From the NCBI GenBank assembly GCA_031413115.1, contig JANOEH010000179.1:1-64000 (forward strand): DNA of 64,000 nt. The letters run 5' to 3'. The stretch is from JANPEF01 sp031413115 (GTDB lineage Bacteria; Eisenbacteria; RBG-16-71-46; DASYSL01). The notes beneath the pieces are model-generated. The model saw only the letters and a list, made by a program, of their open reading frames with translations. It did not search any database and was not told the DNA's origin. A program made the translations under genes and the position numbers. Shown in pieces: positions 50,866 to 58,925 of this stretch; within the stretch, counting starts at the first letter, position 1, and each line of letters starts with the position of its first letter.

Positions 50866-51312
50866 TCACGGCCCGCGGAACACGATCGGAATCCGACGCT
50901 CGTCGTCGAACTCGGGTTGACCGGACGGGTTGTCCTTGGTCAGGACGAGCGATCCGGCCGAGCCGGCGGCGGGTGAGGCGAACGTCACGGTCGAGCTGAA
51001 GGGCACGAAATCCGTCGTCATCCAGTCGCTCCCGGCCGTCGCGTAGGTCACGGCGAGCTCGCGGCCTTCGGCATCGAGCAGCCGCACCGGGAACGACGCC
51101 TCGAAGAACCACGTTCCGCGGGCTTCGCCACGGAGGGCGAGCGGGCTCGTTACCGTGTCACCCGGCGCGGGCGTGGCGAGGCGGACGAGGCTGTCCCGTG
51201 GGGCGGCGGGCGCGGCCACGGGCGGCTTCTTCACGGGCGCCGGGGCTCTCGGCGAGATGTCGCGATCACAGCCGAATGCCGCGAGCGCGAGGAGAAGCGC
51301 GAGAAGGATCAC
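50866..51312 (-). CDS. Gmad2-domain lipoprotein
   Basis: This 148-residue protein has a lipoprotein signal (ILLALLLALAAFGC, lipidated Cys about residue 15). A Pro/Ala linker and one Gmad2 immunoglobulin-like domain (about residues 42-148) follow. The Gmad2 signature is TVTSPLALRGEARGTWFFEA, SFPVRLLD and DWMTTDFVPFSSTVTF. Gmad2 domains occur in secreted and spore-germination-linked proteins and probably bind other envelope parts. The GTG at 51312 overlaps the stop of the GNAT gene (GTGA), so translation is coupled. Confidence 0.8.
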   Translation of the reverse strand: MILLALLLALAAFGCDRDISPRAPAPVKKPPVAAPAAPRDSLVRLATPAPGDTVTSPLALRGEARGTWFFEASFPVRLLDAEGRELAVTYATAGSDWMTTDFVPFSSTVTFASPAAGSAGSLVLTKDNPSGQPEFDDERRIPIVFRGP

Positions 51313-51827
51313 GAGCCGCTCCCCGGGCGGGCGAGCGCGTACGTCGCCGTGCGCTCGCCGTCCTCGTGCGTCGCGGTCCCTTCGTGGCGCATCCCGTTCG
51401 CTTCGAGCACGCGGACCGAGTACGCATTCTCCGGATGGACCGTGGCGATGATCCGCTCGAGCCCGAGCGCGCCGAAGCCGTGCGCGAGGAGTGCGGGGAC
51501 GACCTCGCCGGCCAGCCCCTGTCCCCACAGGTCGCGGCGGAACGCATACTTGATCTCGGGCGTGGGCTGCCCTCCCGGATGCACGATGCCACAGAACCCG
51601 ATCGCCTCGCCCCCGGCAGTCGGGACGATCGCGTACATGCCATAGCCACGCGCGGCGTAGTTCGTCGTGGTCACCTCGAGCCAGCGTCGGCACTGCTCGG
51701 GCGACAGGGGAACTCGGTCGCCGACGTAGCGCACGGTTTCGGGATCGCCGTAGACGGCGAGCAGCGCGGGCAGATCGTCCTCGGTCATCCGGCGGACGGT
51801 GCAGCGCGCGGTCGTGATTTGGGTCAT
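51309..51827 (-). CDS. GNAT N-acetyltransferase (RimJ-like)
   Basis: This 172-residue enzyme has the RimJ/RimL-type GNAT fold: TARCTVRRMTEDDLPALLAV at the start, GFCGIVH strand 4, then IKYAFRRDLWGQGLAGEVVP with the acetyl-CoA loop (Arg-Arg-Asp-Leu-Trp-Gly-Gln-Gly). It closes with LERIIATVHPENAYSVRVLE, ANGMRHEG. It probably acetylates an N-terminus or small amine; substrate is unknown. The ATG at 51827 overlaps the TGA of the Ivy-like gene (ATGA). Confidence 0.9.
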   Translation of the reverse strand: MTQITTARCTVRRMTEDDLPALLAVYGDPETVRYVGDRVPLSPEQCRRWLEVTTTNYAARGYGMYAIVPTAGGEAIGFCGIVHPGGQPTPEIKYAFRRDLWGQGLAGEVVPALLAHGFGALGLERIIATVHPENAYSVRVLEANGMRHEGTATHEDGERTATYALARPGSGS

Positions 51828-52747
51828 GGCGCGGGGGCTTCCTCCGGTCGCCACGTCTCCTTCCACAGGCGCGTGACCTCGGGTGTCAGGTCGGCCGGGG
51901 GCGCACCGAGCAGCGCGTTGACTCCGGCTTGCCGCACGATGCCGTACATCTGTTTCTTCGGCGCGAACCAGAGCACCATCATGTTGTTCTCCGCGCAGTC
52001 GTGGGCCTTGCATGCGGCGACCTGCACGAACTCCTGTCCTCCTAGCTTGACCGTGCGGTTCGGCGGCGCGGGGCCGTCGAGGACCGCGATCCAGCGCTCG
52101 CGCATGCGCGGACCCATCGCCTTCGTGTAGGCGGCGCGGAAGTTCTTGTCCTTCATCATGGCGGCGGCGCCGCCGGAGGAGTCGGGCTCGATGCTCGCGG
52201 CGGTAGCCGCTCCCGCGGTCGTCGCCTTCGCACCGGGGGCCGGATTCGCGGCTGGAGCGGCCTTGGTCGCGGGCGCCGGCGCCGGCGCGGCTGTCGGCGC
52301 AAGCGCCGCCGTCAACCTGCACAGCCGGAACGTCATCGCGAGCACCTCGGGGCGGATGCCCTTGAGGTCGGTGAAGTCGTTGTCGAGCTTGCCGTAGTAG
52401 CCCTTCGCGTCCTCGTAGAGCGCGAAGACGAGGCCGGGATCCTCGCCCTTGCGCGCCAGGATGCACGTGCGGTACTCGGGCTGCTCGTTGGCCCCCTGTC
52501 CGTACCAGCTCGCGGCGCCCTCGAGATGCGGCGAGCTCACGCGTTTCGCTCCGTCGATCACCACGATCGCATCGGCCTCGAGGACGACGCGCGGCCCCTG
52601 CGGCTTCGCGCAATCGGCGAGATATGTCCCGCCGAACGACTCGAGGGTGTACTTGTCCAGCGCGGCGTGCGCCGGTGAGGACACCGCGAGCAATCCGATC
52701 AGGGCCCCCGTGCCGGCGGTCCAGCGTAGCGTGCCGTGCAACATCAT
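51824..52747 (-). CDS. Ivy-like lysozyme inhibitor, two-domain exported protein
   Basis: This 307-residue exported protein has a signal peptide ending AHA|ALDKY. The N-terminal domain (about 28-145) has three Cys and a LADCAKPQGPRVVLEAD motif. A 50-residue Ala/Pro linker separates it from a C-terminal domain (about 195-307) resembling Ivy: the loop C246-K-A-H-D-C251 matches Ivy CKPHDC, the loop that plugs the lysozyme active site and is closed by a disulfide. AENNMMVLWFAPKKQMYGIV is the following strand pair. It probably protects peptidoglycan against C-type lysozyme in the periplasm. It is coupled (ATGA) to genes on both sides. Confidence 0.75.
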   Translation of the reverse strand: MMLHGTLRWTAGTGALIGLLAVSSPAHAALDKYTLESFGGTYLADCAKPQGPRVVLEADAIVVIDGAKRVSSPHLEGAASWYGQGANEQPEYRTCILARKGEDPGLVFALYEDAKGYYGKLDNDFTDLKGIRPEVLAMTFRLCRLTAALAPTAAPAPAPATKAAPAANPAPGAKATTAGAATAASIEPDSSGGAAAMMKDKNFRAAYTKAMGPRMRERWIAVLDGPAPPNRTVKLGGQEFVQVAACKAHDCAENNMMVLWFAPKKQMYGIVRQAGVNALLGAPPADLTPEVTRLWKETWRPEEAPAP

Positions 52748-52995
52748 GGCCGGTCTCCGCGATTGGAGGAGGAACCAGCCCCGTTCGCCGCGATCGTCTT
52801 CGGCGATGCGCTCGTGAAGCGGGACTGGATCGAGTAGCGACGATCCTGCGTGGGGGAGAGGTTGCGCTTGTCGTACGGGTTCCGGTTCGCTTGGAGTGCC
52901 TTGGGAGTGACGCCGCCGCCGGTCCCGGCGAAACCGGCCGTGGCCGCGAGCGGCAGGAGGAGGGAAGGAAGTCGATGGCGAGTTCTCAGGCTCAT
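52744..52995 (-). CDS. Small exported protein, hypothetical
   Basis: This 83-residue frame has a signal-like start, MSLRTRHRLPSLLLPLAATA, and a Ser/Asn/Arg-rich remainder (NPYDKRNLSPTQDRRYSIQS). Its TGA overlaps the ATG of the Ivy-like gene (ATGA), like the next three junctions of this run, which supports it being real. The ATG at 52995 has CCGGAGCCCGAC upstream. No family is recognised. Composition is not decisive, so it could be spurious. Confidence 0.5.
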   Translation of the reverse strand: MSLRTRHRLPSLLLPLAATAGFAGTGGGVTPKALQANRNPYDKRNLSPTQDRRYSIQSRFTSASPKTIAANGAGSSSNRGDRP

Positions 52996-53133
52996 GTCGG
53001 GCTCCGGTTCGTCGGACAGCGCCGGGGACGGAAGGGTCTCATCCGCGGTCCGGCTGGGCAACAAGTTCGAGGCTTCGAACCCCGCCGGATCCGCGGCTAC
53101 TCCCGTTTTTTGGCGGCACCCCGCCGGAGCCCG

Positions 53134-53556
53134 CTAGAGGCGCTTCTCCGGCGCGGGCACGGAGGCTCGTGCCGAGCTTTCGGCGGCCGCGGCGGCCTGC
53201 CACGGCCAGCGGCCGTCCATCTCGACGATCAGCGACCAGCTGAGGATGGTGCGCACGAGCACGAGGATCCCGAGCACGGCGACGTTCTCGAGTGTCGGCG
53301 CGGCGGTGACCGTGCGCACGACGTCGGCCGCAACCAGCAGCTCGAGCGCGAGCAGCAGCGACTTGCCCAGGTTCGTCTTGGAGCGCTCGACGCCCGCGTC
53401 GTTCGCCTGGCTCATCAGGTAGCGGATCGTCCTGGTCGAGATCGTCATCCGAACGACCGAGGCGATGATGATCACCACGGCAAGCAGCTCGATTCCGAAC
53501 GCACCCCACTCGATCCAGGCGTGCAGCGCATCGACGACAGGTTGGGTCGTTTCCAT
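53134..53556 (-). CDS. DUF1622 membrane protein
   Basis: This 140-residue protein has three membrane helices: IEWGAFGIELLAVVIIIASV, LLLALELLVAADVVRTV and VAVLGILVLVRTILSWSLIV. The DUF1622 features are the loop GKSLLLALELLVAADVVRT and the closing RTILSWSLIVEMDGRWPW. The family is uncharacterised. The ATG at 53556 has CAAGGAGCCGCGG. It stands alone on the minus strand between the Ivy run and the VIT1-like gene. Confidence 0.85.
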   Translation of the reverse strand: METTQPVVDALHAWIEWGAFGIELLAVVIIIASVVRMTISTRTIRYLMSQANDAGVERSKTNLGKSLLLALELLVAADVVRTVTAAPTLENVAVLGILVLVRTILSWSLIVEMDGRWPWQAAAAAESSARASVPAPEKRL

Positions 53557-53675
53557 GATCCGCGGCTCCTTGGGTCTGGCATGCCGATCCCGCCTTCGGG
53601 ACCGCGCAGGGCGAAGCGATCATACAGAACCGGGTGGGCCGAAGCGCGATCCGGTTTTCGGCCCGAGGCCTCCGC

Positions 53676-54362
53676 TTACACCACCGCCCCGAACAGGCGT
53701 CCGACGACCGCCGTGCAGCCCATCGCGACTGCGCCCCAGAATGCGACACGGCGCGCGCCATGCAGGGGGGGTGCGCCACCCAGGTGCGCCGCAGCGCCTC
53801 CGAGCACGAACAACACGACGAGCGTCACGCCGACCACTCCGGGGGCGACGAGCTTGTCGGGCAGGAAAGCGGCGAGGAGCGCGGGCGGAAGCGCTCCGAC
53901 CGCGAACGACGTGGCCGAGGCGACCGCGGCCTGGATGGGCCGCGCACGTGTGCTCGGGTGGATGCCGAGTTCGTCGCGCGCGTGGGCCCCGAGCGCGTCG
54001 TGCGCCGTGAGCTGGTCGGCGACCTGGAACGCGAGCTCGCGGGTCAGGCCGCGCGCGACGTAGATCTCGGCGAGCTCGGTGCGTTCGGCCTCGGGTGCGG
54101 CGGCGAGTTCGCCGCGCTCGCGTTCGAGGTCGGCGCTCTCGGTGTCGGCCTGCGAGCTCACCGACACGTACTCGCCGGCGGCCATCGACAGCGCGCCGGC
54201 GACCAGGCCTGCGACGGCGGCGAGGACGACGGCCGCACGGTCGGGCGACGCGGAAGCGACGCCGACGATCAGGCTGCCGGTCGAGATGAGGCCGTCATTG
54301 GCGCCGAGGACGGCGGCGCGCAGCCAGCCGATCCTCGATGTGCGGTGCGTCTCTCCATGCAT
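53676..54362 (-). CDS. VIT1/CCC1-family metal transporter
   Basis: This 228-residue inner-membrane protein shows the VIT1/CCC1 signature in order: LRAAVLGANDGLISTGSLIV (helix 1 with the conserved ANDG), GALSMAAGEYVSVSSQADTE (helix 2), then a helical cytoplasmic metal-binding region (ERERGELAAAPEAERTELAE). Three more helices follow. These proteins move Fe2+ or Mn2+ out of the cytoplasm or into stores. The ATG at 54362 follows GGGAGGATC; the outer-membrane protein gene ends 17 bases upstream, so they may share a transcript. Confidence 0.92.
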   Translation of the reverse strand: MHGETHRTSRIGWLRAAVLGANDGLISTGSLIVGVASASPDRAAVVLAAVAGLVAGALSMAAGEYVSVSSQADTESADLERERGELAAAPEAERTELAEIYVARGLTRELAFQVADQLTAHDALGAHARDELGIHPSTRARPIQAAVASATSFAVGALPPALLAAFLPDKLVAPGVVGVTLVVLFVLGGAAAHLGGAPPLHGARRVAFWGAVAMGCTAVVGRLFGAVV

Positions 54363-54379
54363 GAGCGCGATCCTCCCGG

Positions 54380-55165
54380 CTACTGCTTCCCGCGCCCGAT
54401 CGCGAACCCGAGGCTCAGGATGGTCTCGTTGGCCCACAGGTCATGGCTCGCCGTGCCCTCGTTGATCTCCAGGTTCTTGTAGCGGCCGAAGAACGCCTTC
54501 TGCGCTCCCTCGACGTAGCCACCCTTGTAGAAGTGCACGCGCACCGCCGCTTCGACCCCGGTGCCGAGTCCGCCGTACTGGAATCCCGGGAGGTTGGGCA
54601 GGCCGAGCACGGTGTTCTCGGTGTGCGGATACATGAACCCGAAGCCGGCCTTGCCGAGCAGGGCCACGCTCCCGGTGTGCCCGGTCTCGCCGAGCAGCGG
54701 GAAGCGCTGGACGACGTTCAGCAGGAGGAAGTTTGCCCCGTTGTTCAGCATGTAGCCCTGAACGAAGTTGGACGCCGGAACCACCTCGTCGATGGGACTG
54801 CCGGCCAGCGTTCCGGTCACATGCACAATCTGATCCGGGTCCTGAATCGCTTTCGCATGATCAAAGTTCAGCTCGAGGCTCGTGTTCTTCCACAGGAAGC
54901 AGCCGATCCGGATGCTGTACTGCGGGATCGTCGGCGGATGGTTCCAGATGTCCGCGCTGACCAGGTCGTGGAGCTGCACATCGTGCAGCGTGAAGTCATT
55001 GCCGAGCGACGGCTGGCGGAAGCGCATGTCGTTGTCGAGGTAGGTCTCGGTGTTGTAGCCCCAGGACACGTACCAGGAGGGGCCCGGCTCGCCCGCCTCG
55101 GCCTGCGCCGGACTCGACGACGCGGTGAGCATGAACAGGATCGTCCAGAGCCGGCGTATTTTCAT
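54380..55165 (-). CDS. Outer-membrane barrel protein (acyl-transferase/PagP-like region uncertain)
   Basis: This 261-residue exported protein has a signal peptide ending AQA|EAGEP. The barrel has strands WYVSWGYNTETYLDNDMRF, YSIRIGCFLWKNTSLELNFD, VVQRFPLL and VALLGKAGFGFMYP, with ILSLGFAIGRGKQ at the C-terminus. Motifs such as TYLDNDMRF and the Asn/His-rich loops appear in small uncharacterised barrels; no catalytic site is recognised. Its composition looks somewhat less GC-biased than neighbours, a possible sign of transfer. The ATG lies 9 bases after a TAAGAT box with no Shine-Dalgarno sequence. Confidence 0.7.
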   Translation of the reverse strand: MKIRRLWTILFMLTASSSPAQAEAGEPGPSWYVSWGYNTETYLDNDMRFRQPSLGNDFTLHDVQLHDLVSADIWNHPPTIPQYSIRIGCFLWKNTSLELNFDHAKAIQDPDQIVHVTGTLAGSPIDEVVPASNFVQGYMLNNGANFLLLNVVQRFPLLGETGHTGSVALLGKAGFGFMYPHTENTVLGLPNLPGFQYGGLGTGVEAAVRVHFYKGGYVEGAQKAFFGRYKNLEINEGTASHDLWANETILSLGFAIGRGKQ

Positions 55166-55174
55166 GTCCGGGGC

Positions 55175-55203
55175 ATCTTACAGAAAGCCCCGGCCAGGGG
55201 AAA
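55175..55203 (-). promoter_or_regulatory. Candidate near-leaderless promoter
   Basis: On the minus strand TTTCCC (55203-55198), 17 bases, TAAGAT (55180-55175). The ATG at 55165 is 9 bases beyond the -10 box with no Shine-Dalgarno between, suggesting a very short or absent leader. Confidence 0.4.
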
Positions 55204-55277
55204 CCCGGGAGGCGATCGCCCGTGGCCCGGCTGGACCACGACATCGTTGATCCCCCCCTGCCCCCGCGACGGCACTC

Positions 55278-55934
55278 CTACTTCTTGTCGGGCTCGGCGG
55301 AGCGCCTGCGGTCCGCCTCAGCGAAGCCGATCTGATGCCGGCTGTCCCGGCGGAGGGATCCTGCTTCCCTGGAGAAGGCTCTCCACGCCTCGGCGGTGCC
55401 CATGCTGCCCTTGTCGAAGAGCATCCGCTTCATGGCGGGAATGCCGATGTCCCCGGCCTCGTCGAAGGCCGCGAGGTCGGCGCTGAGGAACACGAACTCC
55501 CATGCGTTCCCGTCCGTCTTCGCCTTGATCATCTTCGTGACCTGGTCCCGGCCGAACTCGGCGCTGGCGTTCTCCTGGCCATCGGTCACGATGGCGACGA
55601 TCACCTTCGAGGGTCGGTCTGTCTCGGGGAGCTTCCCGATGGCCGCCTCGATGTCATGGATGCCGCGCCCGACGGCATCCATGAGCGGCGTCGAGCCCCG
55701 CGGCACGTAGGTCGAACGATCCAGCGGTGAGACTTCATGGAGCGGCCTGAACCGGTGGATGACCTCGTACGGGTCCTGGCCATCGAACTGGACGACGGTC
55801 AGCGTCGCCTGCCCCGGCTGGGCCTGCTGGTCGCCCAGGAAGCGGTTGAAGCCCCCGATGATGTCGTCGCGAATCTCTTCCATCGAACCGGAGCGATCCA
55901 GGATCACGGTCATGTGGGTGTAGTCGGTCTGCAT
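55278..55934 (-). CDS. Von Willebrand factor A domain protein
   Basis: This 218-residue cytoplasmic-type protein (no signal peptide) is almost entirely one vWA domain. The MIDAS motif is MTVILDRSGSMEEIRDDIIG. The conserved Thr is in RGSTPLMDAVG and the third ligand Asp in VIVAIVTDGQENASAEF. It closes with EFVFLSADLAAFDEAG, then a basic tail. vWA proteins of this size bind a partner via Mg2+ and often accompany AAA ATPases or chaperones, none of which adjoin here. The ATG at 55934 has GAAGGAGAGACACC. Role is unknown. Confidence 0.88.
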   Translation of the reverse strand: MQTDYTHMTVILDRSGSMEEIRDDIIGGFNRFLGDQQAQPGQATLTVVQFDGQDPYEVIHRFRPLHEVSPLDRSTYVPRGSTPLMDAVGRGIHDIEAAIGKLPETDRPSKVIVAIVTDGQENASAEFGRDQVTKMIKAKTDGNAWEFVFLSADLAAFDEAGDIGIPAMKRMLFDKGSMGTAEAWRAFSREAGSLRRDSRHQIGFAEADRRRSAEPDKK

Positions 55935-56130
55935 GGTGTCTCTCCTTCGGGTGTGAAGGCCCCCGGTCCGCGGGCGGCGAGTGGAACCGCGGCGCGCGCG
56001 AAGAAGGGGGGAGGTCGTTCACGGTGATGATTCTGGTGAAACTCGGGCCGGGATCTGCGTCTCGAGTCCGGCTCGAGGCGATCCTTCGTCGGCTGGCGGC
56101 TTGGCGTGCGGTTGCGGAGTAGTGCAGAGA

Positions 56131-56159
56131 AGCTTGCGACCCGGTGCGGCGATTGTCAA
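56131..56159 (-). promoter_or_regulatory. Candidate promoter upstream of the vWA gene
   Basis: On the minus strand a perfect TTGACA (56159-56154), 17 bases, CAAGCT (56136-56131). The -10 is weak and the leader would be about 190 bases. The interval 55935-56212 otherwise holds no gene. Confidence 0.35.
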
Positions 56160-56212
56160 TGAGTGTTCTTCGGGTTCCGTCGCACTGCCGGCGCCGGGTG
56201 GCGCGGCCGGCA

Positions 56213-56995
56213 CTAGCCCGCGCTCGACTCCGCGCCGGTCACTACGCGCCGGCCTTCCTCGAGCGATGCCCGCGAGAAGTCCGCGTTCATGCGCGCGATG
56301 AAGTTGACGGAGATGCCCTTGGGGCAGGCGGCCATGCACTCGAAGTGATTGGTGCAGCCGCCGAAGCCCTCGGCATCCATCTGACGCACCATGGCCAGCG
56401 CCCGCGTATGCCGCTCGGGCTGGCCCTGCGGGAGGAGGCCAAGGTGGGAGACCTTTGCCGCGGTGAAGAGCATGGCCGAGGCGTTGGGGCAGGCCGCGAC
56501 ACAGGCGCCGCAGCCGATGCAGGTGGCGGCGTCGAACGCGAGGTCCGCGCTCTCCTTGTCGACCGGCAGCGAGTTCGCCTCGACGGCGCTGCCGGTGGGG
56601 GCGCTGATGAAGCCCCCGGCCGCGATGATGCGGTCGAATGCGCTGCGGTCGACGACCAGGTCGCGCACGACGGGGAACGCCTTTGCGCGCCACGGCTCGA
56701 TGGTCAGGGTGTCGCCGTCCTTGAAGCTGCGCATGTGGAGCTGGCAGGCGGTGACGCGATCGACGGGGCCGTGCGGGCGGCCGTTGACCACGACGCCGCA
56801 CGAGCCGCAGATGCCCTCGCGACAGTCGTGGTCGAAGGCGACAGGTACATGGCCTCCGGCCATGAGTTGTTCGTTGAGGACATCCAGCATTTCAAGAAAT
56901 GACATGTGCTCGCTCACGCCATCGAGCGGGTAGGTCTCGAAGCGGCCCGCCGCCTGCGCGGACGGCTGGCGCCACACCTTGAGGGTCAGCTTCAT
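56213..56995 (-). CDS. sdhB: Succinate dehydrogenase iron-sulfur subunit
   Basis: This 260-residue protein carries the [2Fe-2S] motif with Cys58, Cys63 and Cys66 (CREGICGSCG). It also has the 4Fe-4S/3Fe-4S ferredoxin pair CIGCGACVAACPNAS and CMAACPKG. It passes electrons from FAD in SdhA to quinone at SdhC in complex II. The sequence type (long loop between clusters, GFGGCTNHFECMAACPKG) is the Bacteroidota/epsilonproteobacterial-like type B. The ATG at 56995 overlaps the sdhA TGA by one base; a GTG one codon earlier is the alternative. It is last in sdhCAB. Confidence 0.95.
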   Translation of the reverse strand: MKLTLKVWRQPSAQAAGRFETYPLDGVSEHMSFLEMLDVLNEQLMAGGHVPVAFDHDCREGICGSCGVVVNGRPHGPVDRVTACQLHMRSFKDGDTLTIEPWRAKAFPVVRDLVVDRSAFDRIIAAGGFISAPTGSAVEANSLPVDKESADLAFDAATCIGCGACVAACPNASAMLFTAAKVSHLGLLPQGQPERHTRALAMVRQMDAEGFGGCTNHFECMAACPKGISVNFIARMNADFSRASLEEGRRVVTGAESSAG

Positions 56996-58908
56996 CACTT
57001 GTAGCTCCGGGTGGCGAGTTGAACGTTCTCGAAGACGAGCGGTTCACTCCAGCGAAGCTGAGGTTTGTCCTGACCGATCCACTCCCACGCCGCGACATGA
57101 CAGAAGTTGTCATCATCACGCCTGGCTTCACCGTCCTCGGTCTGGAACTCTTCCCTGAAGTGTCCGCCGCACGACTCGCGGCGCTCGAGGGCGTCGCGGC
57201 ACATGAGCTCGGCCAGCTCGAAGAAGTCGGCGACCCGGCCCGCGTGTTCCAGGGCCTTGTTCAGCCCGTCGGCCCTGCCTGGCAGCGCGAGGTTGGTCCA
57301 GAACTCGGCTTTGAGCGTGGGGATGCGCGTGATGGCCTCCTTGAGGCCTGAATCATTGCGCGCCATGCCGCACTTGTCCCACATCAGCTTGCCGAGCTCG
57401 CGGTGAAACGACGCGGGCGTGCGCTTGCCCTTGATCGACAGCAGCTTCGCGACCTGCGCCTCGACTGCGGCCACGGTGGCGCGCACCTCGGCGTGGTCGG
57501 TCGGTGGGGCCCCGGGCTTCACGCCGGCGAGATAGTTGCCGATCGTGTACGGAATCACGAAGTAGCCATCGGCCAGGCCCTGCATCAGGGCCGACGCCCC
57601 GAGCCGATTCGCGCCGTGATCGGAGAAGTTCGCCTCGCCCAGCACGAAGAGGCCGGGAATGGTCGACATCAGGTCGTAGTCCACCCACAGCCCGCCCATC
57701 GTGTAATGAACGGCGGGGTAGATGCGCATGGGTGCCTTGTATGGATTCTCGCCCGTGATCTGCGCATACATGTCGAACAGATTGCCGTACTTGTCGCGCA
57801 CGGCCTGCTCGCCGAGGCGGGCGATCGCATCGGCGAAGTCGAGGTACACGCCCTGGCCGCCCGGGCCGACACCGCGGCCCTCGTCGCACACCTGCTTGGC
57901 GGCGCGCGAGGCAATGTCGCGCGGCGCCAGGTTGCCGAAACTCGGGTACTTGCGTTCGAGGTAGTAGTCGCGCTCGGCTTCGGGAACCAGGTGCGGCGCG
58001 CGGTCGTCGCCGGCGCGCAGGGGCACCCAGATGCGGCCATCGTTACGCAGCGACTCGGACATCAGCGTGAGCTTCGACTGGTAGTCGCCGGACACCGGGA
58101 TGCAGGTGGGGTGGATCTGCGTGAAGCACGGGTTGGCGAACGCCGCCCCGCGACGGTGCGCCCGCCAGATGGCGCTGGTGTTGCAGCCCTTGGCGTTGGT
58201 CGACAGGTAGAACACGTTGCTGTAGCCGCCCGTTGCGAGGCAGACGACGTCGGCGAAGTGCGTCTCGATCTCGCCCGTGGTCAGGTCGCGGACGACGATG
58301 CCGCGGGCGCGCCCGTCGATGACGATCAGGTCGAGCATCTCGTGCCGCGAGTGCATGCTCACCTTGCCCGCGCCGATCTGCCGCTCGAGCGCCTGGTAGG
58401 CGCCGAGCAGAAGTTGCTGGCCGGTCTGGCCGCGGGCATAGAACGTGCGCGACACCTGCGCGCCGCCGAAGCTCCGGTTGTCGAGCAGGCCGCCGTACTC
58501 GCGGGCAAACGGCACGCCCTGGGCGACGCACTGGTCGATGATGCGCGCCGAGATCTCGGCGAGACGGTGGACGTTCGCCTCGCGGGCGCGGAAGTCGCCA
58601 CCCTTGATGGTGTCGTAGAACAGGCGGTGCACGCTGTCGCCGTCGTTACGGTAGTTCTTCGCCGCGTTGATCCCGCCCTGGGCCGCGATCGAGTGGGCGC
58701 GGCGCGGGCTGTCCTGGAAGCAGAACGCGGCCACCTCGTAGCCGAGCTCGGCCAGCGAGGCCGCACCCGATGCCCCGGCGAGGCCGGTGCCCACCATGAT
58801 CACCTTGTACTTCCGCTTGTTCGCCGGGCTGACCAGCTTGACGGTGAAGCGGCGGGTCTCCCACTTCTCCTCGAGCGGTCCAGCGGGAATGTTCGAACGG
58901 AGTTCCAT
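56995..58908 (-). CDS. sdhA: Succinate dehydrogenase flavoprotein subunit
   Basis: This 637-residue flavoprotein has the FAD-binding motif VIMVGTGLAGASGAASLAEL (residues about 36-55). The covalent FAD His is His72 (RRAHSIAAQGGINAAK). Substrate and catalytic region motifs include FTQIHPTCIPVSGDYQS and GANRLGASALMQGLADG. It oxidises succinate to fumarate in the TCA cycle and feeds complex II; type B enzymes can also act as fumarate reductases. Length suits the type B family (about 640). It sits 17 bases after sdhC and overlaps sdhB. Confidence 0.96.
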   Translation of the reverse strand: MELRSNIPAGPLEEKWETRRFTVKLVSPANKRKYKVIMVGTGLAGASGAASLAELGYEVAAFCFQDSPRRAHSIAAQGGINAAKNYRNDGDSVHRLFYDTIKGGDFRAREANVHRLAEISARIIDQCVAQGVPFAREYGGLLDNRSFGGAQVSRTFYARGQTGQQLLLGAYQALERQIGAGKVSMHSRHEMLDLIVIDGRARGIVVRDLTTGEIETHFADVVCLATGGYSNVFYLSTNAKGCNTSAIWRAHRRGAAFANPCFTQIHPTCIPVSGDYQSKLTLMSESLRNDGRIWVPLRAGDDRAPHLVPEAERDYYLERKYPSFGNLAPRDIASRAAKQVCDEGRGVGPGGQGVYLDFADAIARLGEQAVRDKYGNLFDMYAQITGENPYKAPMRIYPAVHYTMGGLWVDYDLMSTIPGLFVLGEANFSDHGANRLGASALMQGLADGYFVIPYTIGNYLAGVKPGAPPTDHAEVRATVAAVEAQVAKLLSIKGKRTPASFHRELGKLMWDKCGMARNDSGLKEAITRIPTLKAEFWTNLALPGRADGLNKALEHAGRVADFFELAELMCRDALERRESCGGHFREEFQTEDGEARRDDDNFCHVAAWEWIGQDKPQLRWSEPLVFENVQLATRSYK

Positions 58909-58925
58909 GCGCGCAGGCCTCCCGC

